Source: Coptis chinensis (Eukaryota; Streptophyta; Magnoliopsida; Ranunculales; Ranunculaceae). From it: a DNA stretch of 64,000 nt. Positions 1-9,858 of the stretch are shown here, piece after piece. The stretch spans positions 17,647,501-17,711,500 of the forward strand of contig CM027381.1 of the NCBI GenBank assembly GCA_015680905.1, in the 5' to 3' direction. Positions within the stretch are counted from its first letter, which is position 1, and the number at the start of each line of letters is the position of its first letter. The position numbers and the translations under genes were made by a program. The notes beneath the pieces are model-generated. The model did not search any database, had not been told where the DNA came from, and saw only the letters and a list, made by a program, of their open reading frames with translations.

Positions 1-1606
1 TGGACTCAAAAGAACAAACCTAAAACACTGATTATCAAAATTCTAGAACCCTTGTTGTACTTTTAATTACTTCACTAGATTTACTACTTAGGGAACTTGT
101 GAGAAGGATTTTTTCAGAGATTACTCGAATTACACTATGGCGTTACTTAGAGTTCCAATTACTAAAACTTACATAAGCTGATTTTCTTAACACGGAAAAG
201 ATATATAGAAAGAAAGGTGGAAAGTTGATTCGACTCATGTTAAATCATTTCCATACTTAAGAAGCCTAATTCATGTTGTCTCTAACCTGTTTTGGGTTAG
301 TTAATAGACAAACCCAAAACACATTGAGACGTCGATCCCTAACAACACGAACTTATCTCTAAGCTCATCTTGTTAGCATGAAGGATTGAACTAATATTCA
401 TCTCTGAACTATCCATTCAACCCCTGGTTCTATTCTACACCAGCCGCTCAAATTTGAGAGCCTAGATTCACCAAAGGGTCCCGCGCGCGACTAGCCTTAG
501 TGTCACTTGGGTCTCACATGCGATCTTATCTAGAGGTACAGGCTCCACTTTTGGATGATCACTGTCATTTTGTTACAGGATGTTAAATACAACCTAAGTC
601 CTAAGCCATGATCCAGGACTCCTAAATCGGAGTTTGATCTTCACATGAGCGTCATTAACCCTCCACCTAGGGAGAGTTTTAGCTCATGTTTCTAATTTTA
701 AAAATAAAGAGTTAGAATAAGAATTGAAATAAGATAGAGAAATCCTAATTTTACAAGAAAAGATTTTATTAAAATGCTTTGTATCAAGCTAGCACTTAAT
801 TTTTTTGCTTACAAACTAAAAATGGAAACTCGGAAGAAAATGAACTAACTATGGAGTAAAGGAAAAACTACAAACTGCAAAGTTAAAAACCAAAAACTAA
901 AACTAGAGAAGAAACTTTTCTTGCTTCTTAAGCCTCCCTTTTAAGCAAAAGAGATTGCTTAATTTCTTCTCCACCCAAGTGAATGACATTCATCTCATTT
1001 AATGCTTCAAATTGATTTTTCTTCAAACAAGACTTTTGCACATTTAATTTTAACTCCCACCATCCAACTAATCAAGACTTTGTGAGTCCTAATTAATTTT
1101 TGCCACCTATCAAGACTTTTGTGCCAAGGTGCTTGACTTGTGCAGAAGCTTGATCACCAAATTCTATGGGTCTACATAGTGGGCCCGTGCTTTGTCTAGT
1201 GGTGGGTCCGAAAGTCAATTTCTACAAAATCTAGCATTAGATAGAGTTTGTCACACTGATCGTTCCGATGGTTCACTTACCAGTTTTGTAATCCATGTTC
1301 AAAAGATATAGGCTTCAGAAATTTGATGTTTTCCGGCACATTGATCCTGTTCTAACCTGGAACCGTCTTGTTTGAGTCCCCGGGCTTTAGTCATGCTTCA
1401 TTGAGCTTTGCATGGGCTAAATCGGAATGTTTCACGTAGACACACTATTCCGTGTTTAAATACTGGCTTTATCCTCATTTTTACGTTGATTGCTCAAACT
1501 TGTAAAAGCACGAAAATACAATTATTTCATGATTATTAAACACATAATTAACCAAAATGCTATGTCTCTACGGGGTTTTATATTATATTTTTGGGTTCTT
1601 ATCAGG
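1..1606 (-). mobile_element. Possible LTR of a retrotransposon, reverse orientation
   Basis: There is no coding sequence here. Read on the minus strand the segment begins TGATAAGAACCC (at 1606) and ends TTTTGAGTCCA at base 1, so it has the TG...CA ends of an LTR. An AATAAA-type signal lies mid-way (near 770 in plus coordinates), followed by unique sequence. The end coincides with the window edge, so the adjoining primer-binding site cannot be inspected and no second copy is visible. It could equally be the untranslated interior of a larger gypsy element. The call rests on termini and general character only. Confidence 0.33.
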
Positions 1607-2175
1607 TAACCATTGCAAACAGTGAGAATATAATCATCACCACGTAAACGATCCCACACGGAACTATGTTGTTGGCGTGTGTTACATTGTGGTATGACAG
1701 ATACAACACCATTTTTGAGAACTCATGGATGACCGTACGTTGTGAAAAACGAAAATCTCATTCTCAACACGTAAACAATTCCACACTCTACAATGTCATT
1801 AGGGTGTGTTATGTTGTGGTGTGATAGATTTCACATCATCTTCGAAAGGAATGGTTCGTTTTCAGACAACGCTTGTAGTAATTGTTTTGTTTCCGTACAC
1901 ACTTGAACTATTAAAGAAGTGCTTCAGTCTCGAGACATTTGACTTATATTATTAGTATCAGATTGTGGAGAATTTTTAGAGGCAATATCTTCGTGCTGAA
2001 CAATTTCACACATTGGTGGAACAGTAGTAGTGTCGCGTGGATTATGGGGTTGAAGAGGAGTAAGAGATTTTTTTTTTTCCGTTGTTGCCAGATTGACCTT
2101 GAACATCATGTTTGGGTTGTTCGTCAGTAAGTGTATCTTGAACTATTATAGAACATGATCGAGGGTTTTGAATAA
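1607..2175 (-). mobile_element. 5' interior of a gypsy-type element with start of an ORF
   Basis: This minus-strand stretch follows the primer-binding site at 2176-2194. It holds a short open frame (2109 to 1924, 61 codons) that begins MMFKVNLATTEKKK and is Ser/Thr/Gln-rich, as leader ORFs of plant Ty3/gypsy elements often are. No gag, protease or polymerase motif is present. The element is cut at about 1607, where the possible LTR of another element begins. Function is inferred only from its position next to an LTR and primer-binding site. Confidence 0.4.
1622..1850. repeat. Two diverged direct repeats, period about 130 bp
   Basis: Two copies of a sequence that starts ACACGTAAAC (or CCACGTAAAC), continues with TCCACAC, and runs through GTGTGTTA..TTGTGGT lie at about 1636-1720 and 1765-1850. 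They differ by many substitutions. They sit in what appears to be the untranslated interior of the gypsy-type element read on the minus strand. Confidence 0.45.
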
Positions 2176-2194
2176 GAACCGCAGACGGCGCCAA
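2176..2194 (-). other. Primer-binding site of a Ty3/gypsy element
   Basis: On the minus strand the sequence TTGGCGCCGTCTGCGGTTC lies 3 bases beyond the LTR end. The core TTGGCGCCGTCTG is the form commonly found next to 5' LTRs of plant gypsy elements, where a tRNA 3' end primes minus-strand synthesis. It fixes the orientation of the element as minus. Confidence 0.65.
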
Positions 2195-2197
2195 TTA

Positions 2198-2662
2198 TGT
2201 TTCGGCCAAATATAATCAAAATACTAAGTGGTGACAAAAGAGATGAATAACGTAGAAAAGTGATGGTGATCGAGGGAATGATGAGATTGTACCTTTCGGT
2301 TACCTACGTACCCAAATATTAGATGGGATCAAGTCTCAAGAATGTAGTTCTTTATGAAAAATAGTTTGGTATTTATATGTGTAGAATAGAGATTTCTTGT
2401 AGCTCAAGTAATTGTAATGGAGTTTGACTCTTAGTTGATGATTATCTCTTTGTTAAGAAACGGATCTGGACATAAATTAATGTACGTAAGTGGCAAGCCA
2501 TGCATGTGGCTAGGGTTTAGCCCTATACACAAAAGTTAGATATTGGGTATGTACATTGATCCATGATATTGTAAATTGAGCATTAATTAGCCTTGTCGAT
2601 TAAACGAATAAAGTGGAAACCCCTACTAATGGACGTTTGCCACGTAGGTGGGGGTTGAAACA
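2198..2662 (-). mobile_element. LTR (465 bp) of a gypsy-type retrotransposon
   Basis: Read on the minus strand the segment starts TGTTTC (at 2662) and ends GAAACA (at 2198), which are perfect 6-bp inverted ends. It is directly followed by the primer-binding site at 2194-2176. A TATA-like TATAAATA lies on the minus strand near 2370, as expected for an LTR promoter. No second LTR of this family was noticed in the window, so the element is partial. Confidence 0.6.
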
Positions 2663-4100
2663 CCAATAGAAGTGGAGACGAGATTTACGTGGTTTAGCGT
2701 TAGCCTAATCCACCAAACAAAAGAGGAAAACTTTACTAATCAAGAGATAAACAAATATAGTACAATTACTCCCAAACAAATCCTGAAGATTTCACTAATT
2801 ATCTCTGACAAACGAAGCTTACAAATCTCACCAATTAAACTAAAGTTGAAGTGTTTCTAGCTTACAAACTTTGAGCATCCAAACTTGAGCTTGTCTTAAA
2901 CTACACAATAGCAATGGTATTTATAAAGGTCATGGTCGGGTGTCAAATTGGTATCCCATATGAAATAGGAAACCAAGCCATATTTGGGAACAATGTTACC
3001 AATATGGTGTGCGGCTGGAAACCAAAACCCTGTGGTATTGGATCTCGGTGCTTCTGCTTCTAATATGAATTTAGAAACTACCAAATTCGATCAATTCCAA
3101 ATTCTTCCCCCACTATGAAAATCATTCTTACAAAAATTATAATATTTGGATATGTCTTAACATGTAAAAATTAGTGTTCATTTTTGAATTTTTCATCTAA
3201 CGCTCTAAAACTTTTGTGAGCATGTTCTAAAGTTAGATTTCTTTGAATAACCTGAATTTTTGTGAGCATGTTGTCCATGGTTGGGAGATAATATCTACAA
3301 AATTCAGCTCTTAATTCAACTTTTAAGTCTACAATTTTACTTGAAACCGTTTACAATGTGGCTAGAATGTGGCTAAAGTATCTATCTAATAAAAATGGTC
3401 AGTACAGGGCCACAAGGCCCCATCCAGCGACTAACATTTCACAAGTCAAATTGTGACATGGCACTTTTAAGTAAGCTCAAATAGTGTGATGGTTAGCTAA
3501 AAACTGCTAGTGACACTGGATTAGACTTACAACTCAACAAAGGCTATTGGTATGGGCCTCTAGGAAAAGGCTTAAAGGGTATGGGCCTCAAGTGGTGGAC
3601 TGTTCATCTCCGGGCACAGGCAACGCCTAGTTATTGTAAAAAACACCAAACCAAAATAAGCTTGTGCCGACTTTATAAAAGAGGATATTTCACCAACTAT
3701 GAGCCACAGCTTGAATTATCGAAAAAAAAAACCACAGCTTGTGCGGACTTGATAGGGTGTGCCATTTGGGATATTGGGTATTGGTTCATACCCATTTTCC
3801 TTGTTATCCATACTAAAGCCCATTTGCTGTTCGTCAAGGAAATTATTTGATGCATGATGAATGATGATAGGCATGCCTCCATAAAAATCGATGATAAGCA
3901 TTTACAGGGAGGTGATGCCTTTATTATCGAAAAAAGAAAGGGTGGTGATGCCACTTGCCAGGCGTCCACCATCTATCTACCCACACGGCCACTCCAAACA
4001 AACTGCACTTCCCAACGTCGGCACAAAGATCAAGACAAGTAGTCCATTTATCCTCATCCCATTTCTCAAGGCCCGGCCTCATCTTCTGACGCACATAAAG
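2663..4100. other. Intergenic, no gene seen
   Basis: No open frame with family resemblance was found. The stretch 2665-2960 contains phrases typical of old LTRs (a GATTTACGTGGTTTAGCG block and, on the minus strand, a TATA-like CCTTTATAAATACC), so it may be a decayed LTR. Evidence is too weak to define ends. The right part is the upstream region of the malate synthase gene. Confidence 0.5.
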
Positions 4101-4101
4101 C

Positions 4102-4120
4102 CATGCAGCCTGTAAATATA
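4102..4120 (+). promoter_or_regulatory. RY element and TATA-like box of the malate synthase gene
   Basis: CATGCA (4102-4107), the RY core bound by B3-type seed regulators, is followed at once by the AT-rich TAAATATA (4113-4120). They lie about 130-150 bp upstream of the chosen ATG. An RY core near the promoter fits the late-embryo and seedling expression known for plant malate synthase genes, but a hexamer occurs by chance often, so this is suggestive only. Confidence 0.35.
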
Positions 4121-4250
4121 GACCATAGCGATGTTGGTACCTAATCCACTATTCCACTTAACTACAACACTCGTTCATATATTTCACTACTTTAACACTT
4201 TGAACTTCAAACGCCACTGTTTCATTTGTAAAGAAACAAGAACAAAGAAG

Positions 4251-6932
4251 ATGATGGGACTTGGTTATCATGGTTATGATGCATTGCAAAAGATTGGTGG
4301 AGGTGCTTACAATGTTCCTGATGGAGTCGACATTAGAGGCCGATACAACGAAGAATTCTCAAAGATCCTTACTAAAGATGCTTTGCAATTTGTGGCTGAC
4401 TTGCAACGTGAGTTCCGGAATCACATCAAGTATGCTATGGAATGTAGGAAGGAGGCCAAGAGGAGGTACAATGAGGGAGCACTACCGTGTTTTGATCTTG
4501 CAACAAGGTATGTAAGAGATGGGGATTGGGTATGTGCTTCAGTTCCACCTGCTGTGGCTGATAGGAAGGTGGAGATTACTGGACCAGTGGAGCGCAAGAT
4601 GATCATCAATGCACTCAATTCTGGAGCTAAAGTGTTCATGGTGAGACACATGATTAATATTGAACCCCGCCTTCGCCAAGCCCAAAATTTGGTCAATTAA
4701 TGGCACGGCCGAAGGCCGTAAGTTTGGCTAAGGCCATTAATGGGCCTGCCTGTTTAAATGTTTATTCTTGGTCGGATCGGGCTTGGCTAATGAAACTTTA
4801 ACACAACTGGGGCCAAACTCGGCCCATTTACATCCCTAATTTTGTTCTCCAATTACGAATACAAATATTTATGAATTGTTTTTTTTTTTTTTTAAATAAC
4901 TTATTTATGAATTGTTGCATACAGCAGCTCACTAAAACGACATATACTTTGGAGATACAGTTCCTAAGATACTAACAATACTTTAGAGATACAGTTCCTA
5001 AGAAACTAACAATGCATTTGATATATCAGATCAAAATGTATCGTTTCGTGAGGTGGCATGTATGCAACTGACAAATCAGGTTGCCACATTCCTCATAAAC
5101 TATGATTAGTACGCTTCAAGGATCTTATACTAACATACTTTCGTATACTTATAGATTAGATCACACAAAAATGGTACTATTTATGCAGTAAGTAAGAGAC
5201 AAATCGAAGAAACACACTAAAGTACGTACTAGGTAAGAATTTCACTTGAGAATGTTGAGAGTTGAGACCGATTTAGAAGTAACAGCAAAGAAATACATTC
5301 TCAGTTCCTTCAATCCTACTAGGTAAATGACAAAGAGACTGGACGTTTAACTGTGTTTTTGTAGGCTGACTTCGAAGATGCACTCTCTCCAACCTGGGAG
5401 AACCTTATGAGAGGTCAAGTTAACTTGAAGGATGCAGTAGAAGGGACTATAAGCTTCAATGACACTGCCAGAAACCGTGTTTACAAGCTCAATAATCAGA
5501 CTGCCAAGCTTTTTGTTCGTCCTCGAGGGTGGCACTTACCTGAGGCTCACATTTTCATCGACGGAGAGCCTGCAGCTGGTTGCCTTGTCGACTTTGGACT
5601 CTATTTCTATCATAACTTTGCAAACTTTCGCCGCACACAAGGTGCTGGTTTCGGCCCTTTCTTCTATCTTCCCAAAATGGAGCACTCAAGGTAAGCAAAT
5701 ACCTGCTATACTGCAACATTCTCTGCCCTTCCAAAGCATAACAGTGTCTACATTTTGTTGGCAGGGAAGCTAAAATATGGAACTCTGTATTTGAGAGAGC
5801 TGAGAAGATGACTGGAATAGAGAGAGGAAGTATAAGAGCTACTGTTCTGATTGAAACTCTACCAGCTGTCTTCCAAATGGATGAGATTCTCTATGAGCTG
5901 CGAGATCATTCAGTTGGGTTGAACTGTGGAAGGTGGGACTACATTTTCAGCTACGTGAAGACTTTCCAGGGACACCCAGACCGCTTGCTCCCTGATCGTT
6001 TTCTGGTTGGCATGGGTCAGCATTTCATGAGAAGCTACTCTGACCTCCTCATTCGCACATGCCATAGACGTGGTGTTCACGCTATGGGAGGCATGGTATG
6101 TTCTTCATCAAATTCCTGAACATGATCACCACATAACATGGGATGTTGTGCTTACAATTCTATTGTAGCTTTTACAGGGTAGCTTGCACTATGTACGTGC
6201 ATGTGCCGTTCATTCTTACACATGCATAGAGGAACGGTTTTCCTAACAGATTTCCATCTACTTGCTCTTGAACAGGCAGCTCAGATTCCCATCAGGGATG
6301 ATCCAAAGGCAAATGAAGCGGCACTAGACCTGGTAAGGAAAGACAAGCTGCGAGAGGTGCGTGCAGGACATGATGGAACATGGGCATCCCACCCTGGTCT
6401 CATTCCTGCCATAATGGAAATCTTTATGACCAACATGGGCAACACACCTAACCTGATAGAGAAAATGAAGCGAGAAGATGCAGCTAACCTGACTGAAGAA
6501 GACCTCTTAGAGAGGCCTAGAGGAGTCCGAACCATGGAAGGTCTTCGGTTAAACACCAGGGTTGGAATTCAGTACTTGGCTGCATGGCTCACTGGAACTG
6601 GTTCAGTGCCTCTTTACAACCTCATGGAGGACGCTGCTACTGCAGAAATTAGCAGAGTTCAAAACTGGCAGTGGTTGAAGTATGGGGTAGATTTGGATGG
6701 AGATGGGCTTGGGGTACACGTAAATCGGGAGCTCTTTGGGAGGGTGGTTGAAGAAGAGATGGCAAGGATTGAGAGACAGGTTGGTCCAGAACGGTTCAAG
6801 CGAGGAATGTATAAGCAGGCGTGCAAGATTTTCACTCGCCAATGCACAGCACCCACACTTGATGATTTTCTGACCTTTGATGCCTATAACCACATTGTTC
6901 TCCATCACCCCAAAGGAACCTCTAAACTCTGA
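4251..6932 (+). CDS. MLS: Malate synthase, glyoxysomal (4 exons, complete)
   Basis: It condenses glyoxylate with acetyl-CoA to malate in the glyoxylate cycle, inside glyoxysomes of lipid-mobilising seedlings. Exons: 4251-4640, 5365-5690, 5765-6095, 6276-6932; all three introns have GT..AG borders and the joined frame is 567 codons plus stop, the usual plant length. The family signature [16 protein letters not shown] is at residues 285-300. The expected Mg2+ ligands are E269 (in LIETLPA) and D297, and the expected catalytic base is D468 (in [12 protein letters not shown]). The protein ends in SKL, a textbook type 1 peroxisomal targeting signal. The start is the first Met of [10 protein letters not shown]; no earlier in-frame Met fits the family. 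All key residues are present and no lesion was seen, so the gene looks functional. Confidence 0.97.
4946..5013 (+). repeat. 34-bp tandem duplication in malate synthase intron 1
   Basis: Two adjacent 34-bp units, 4946-4979 and 4980-5013, share ACTTTRGAGATACAGTTCCT and an ACTAACAAT end with only a couple of mismatches. They lie deep in intron 1 (4641-5364) and leave the splice sites untouched. Confidence 0.8.
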
Positions 6933-7402
6933 ACAAGTTCGTCATGTTCAAGTCTAATTATCTTCGCTAGTGTTCAGGCTCATCTTCCGTTCTTGTCATT
7001 CTCGTGTTTGACCATCTTTGATCACTTCTATGTTTCCTTTAAGTACTACTAATAATAATCTATGGATGTACTCTATTGATGGATAGGTTTCAAATGGAAT
7101 GTGTACTGTTTTTAATTTTAATGAAAGGACCTTAAGGCTCATTAGATGCTCTATGCTGTCTCAATATAAGAGTGGATGCCACTCTCAGTCTCTGTGAGTG
7201 CCAAAACTCAATACACAGGCTATTGACGGTTAGGAAACAAGAAAATGCTTACATTATCCTAGTTGTTGGCAATTATACATGTTTCCAAGGCAGATGGTCT
7301 CAACCTTGTCTCTCCCATATGTTATAAAATACGAAATGAAGTAATGAACTAGTAAGATATTTTTCAGATAAAAGCCAAGTTTCCCAGGCTTTCGTGGTTC
7401 TT
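6933..7402. other. 3' flank of malate synthase, no gene seen
   Basis: This holds the 3' untranslated region and downstream spacer. Several AT-rich stretches near 7045-7130 could direct polyadenylation. No coding signal is visible before the Copia LTR begins at 7403. Confidence 0.6.
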
Positions 7403-7682
7403 GTTGGAATCTCCAAGAGTATTTCAAAATACTTGTGTGTGTGCAAAGTGGAGGAGATGAACTATGTGTGTTCTCTCCACTTTAGTGCATTGTGTTTAGT
7501 CCCACATTGGTGAATCACCACTAGCAAGTGAGGTATATGAGGAATTCCTCTACCATAAGGGTGCCCCCTTAGGGTACAAATGCTTTTGTGTTAGGAGGGA
7601 AGACTCACCCAAAGCCACGCGCACCCGCACCAAGTAGCGTCGGGCTCGGGCTTGCTATCTAGTGGGTAGTGGCTTACCAATA

Positions 7683-7816
7683 GCCTAAACAATTTTTATT
7701 TTGCTGTGAGATCGGTTTTCAGAGTCCTAGCTTGGTCTCTTGACCAAAAGCCTAAACTGTTTTTATTTTGCTGTGAGATCGGTTTTCAGAGTCCTAGCTT
7801 GGTCTCTTGACCGACC
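7683..7816 (+). repeat. 67-bp tandem duplication inside the Copia 1 LTR
   Basis: Two adjacent copies starting GCCTAAAC at 7683 and 7750 and ending in GGTCTCTTGACC are almost identical; the inner 50 or so bases, from ATTTTGCTGTGAGATCGG onward, show no difference. The low divergence suggests a recent duplication or conversion. It lies upstream of the LTR TATA box. Confidence 0.85.
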
Positions 7817-8211
7817 ATGTCCTTGTGCGAGTTGGACTGTGGATTGTTGTGACCGACCTACACCTATAAATACAAAGGGGCTGTACGTCCATACCTGATA
7901 CAATTCATAAGAAACCCATCTCAGAGAAACAGAAACCATTACCTGCCATATTCTTCTTCTCTTCTTCTTCCCCGCCCGAGAGAGAGTTATATTGTTGTTC
8001 TAGAGGGTAATGTTCTAGTGCAAAAGTCAGTCTTTGTTAACCATTGAATCCTGTGAGGAAGACGCCACTGTTGCCTTTCTGCACCATTGGAAGGGGCGAA
8101 ATCTTTCCTTAATGACAGCCTAATCCGCGCCTTGGTTATTACCTGTTATTCTGTCCTTGTCTTCTATTGTTTTCTTTTATCTGCATACAACAATCTTAAA
8201 GAAAGAACAAG

Positions 8212-9858
8212 ATGTCTACACCTGTTGACACCACGCCGATCAAAGAAACCAATTCTGGAGTCATGGAAGTTACTTCGACTATGAGAGGTGTTGCACCTCT
8301 ACTGAATGCTCGCAACTTACCCAATGTGTCAAAGATTGAATCCTTCAACGGTTCACACTTCAAGCGATGGAAAGAAAGGGTATTCACAGCCCTAAATGTA
8401 CTCAACTATGCAAAGTATCTCACTGATACAGCACCCGTGGAGGATTCTAATGATTTCGAAAGAAATCAAGCTGCTTGGCTCAATGGGAATAAGGTATGTT
8501 GTCATGCTATTTTAAGTACCTTGTCCAATGAAATTTTGATATTTATTATTCAAATAAGAATGCACATGATATATGGGAGAGTTTGAACAAAAAATACATA
8601 ATAGAGGATGCTGGTACTCAGAAATATGCTATTGGGAATTTTCTAAAGTTCCATATGAGAGAGGATAGAGATGTAACGACTCAAATCCATGATTTTCATG
8701 TGCTAATTAATGATTTGAAAACTGAGGGTATTAATTTACCCGAAACCTTTGTTGCTGGATGTTTGATTGAGAAACTCCCCGAGTCTTGGAAACACTATAA
8801 AAATAGTATGAAGCATAAGCGAAAGCAGATGACTCTTGAGGATGTGATCATTCACATTCACATAGAGGAAAAGAACAAGACTCGGAATGAGGTGTTATCT
8901 AAGGAATTCCATTCTAAATCCAATATCATTGAAGGTAATCCCAGCAAATCTAACAAAACCTCTAAAAAGCAGAAGTACAACAAAAATAAGAATTTCAAGG
9001 TTAGAGGCACTTCTTTTAAAAGGAGTGGTACTGGCAATGGAAATTGTTATGTTTGTGGTAAACTTGGACATAGGGCTTTTCAATGCAGGCACAAGAAAGA
9101 CACTAATGATCCTCCCAATGCTAATATAGTTGAGGGAGATGATATTATTGTTGTTGTGGTGTCACAAGTGTTCATGGCCACTAGGAAGAAGAACTGGGTA
9201 CTAGATTCTGGTGCCACCAGCCACGTCTATGGTGATGTTGAAGCCTTCTCAGACTACATACTAGTGAAAGATGAAAAGGTCTATATGGGTGACTCTAGGT
9301 CCGTTCTCGTTGAGGGAACAGGGCAAGATTCTTCGAAGTTAACCGGGGAAAACCCTTTCACTTAGTAATGTTCTTCATGTTCCGAGATTAAATTAGGAAT
9401 CTGATTTTACGGTCCTTCTTGGAAAAAAAGTCAAGGCCAAGGTGACTTTTGAGAGTGACAAGTTCGTTTTGACAAAGAATGAGGGTTTTGTTGGTAAAGG
9501 TTATTGTAATAACAGTGGTCTTTTCATGTTGAATGTACTTGACAACATTATTATTAATAAGAATGAATGTTTTACGCTTTACTTGCTTGACTCTTTTAAA
9601 ATATGGCATGGTAGACTAGGACATGTGAATGTTCAAGATATGAAAAGGATGAAAGCATGTGGTTTATTGTCCGATATTTGGATTTTTCTAATGATAAATG
9701 TGAGATATGTCTTGAGACTAAAGCCACAAAAGAAACCCCGAAGAATCTGTTTCTAGAGATAAAACTGGATTACTAACTCTTATTCATACGGATTTGGGTG
9801 AATTCAGAAGTACCATGTCTAGAGGGGGGAAGTTTTATTATATTACATTCATAGATGA
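8212..9858 (+). pseudogene. Copia gag-pol fragment (gag, CCHC, protease, start of integrase)
   Basis: The polyprotein packages element RNA and starts its processing and integration. The order seen is: gag (UBN2/Copia-type, KIESFNGSHFKRWKERV near 8330-8385); the zinc knuckle CYVCGKLGHRAFQC at about 9046-9087; the protease active site LDSGATSHV at about 9202-9228; the GAG-pre-integrase block WHGRLGHVNVQDM near 9604-9642; and the first residues of the integrase core near 9780-9855. The frame is broken by a shift at about 8545-8583, further shifts near 9325-9390, and stops after 9660. Knuckle and protease motifs are intact. The fragment cannot be autonomous because polymerase domains are absent. 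Confidence 0.82.

Larger units (their letters stand above)
7403..9858 (+). mobile_element. Copia retrotransposon 1, 5' part only
   Basis: The element starts with TGTTGGAATC, a common Copia LTR start, has a TATA box in the LTR (TATAAATA, 7865-7872) and continues into gag and the first part of pol. It ends abruptly inside the integrase core, just after the Y-I-T-F-I-D-D block near 9855. From there the sequence is that of a second Copia in the opposite orientation. Reverse transcriptase, RNase H and 3' LTR are missing. The LTR/interior boundary is unclear (about 8040) because no standard primer-binding site was recognised. Confidence 0.8.

Noticed and set aside
2665-2960. Second LTR next to the gypsy LTR
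   Set aside because: Phrases resemble LTR promoters, but no TG..CA ends or primer site could be defined.
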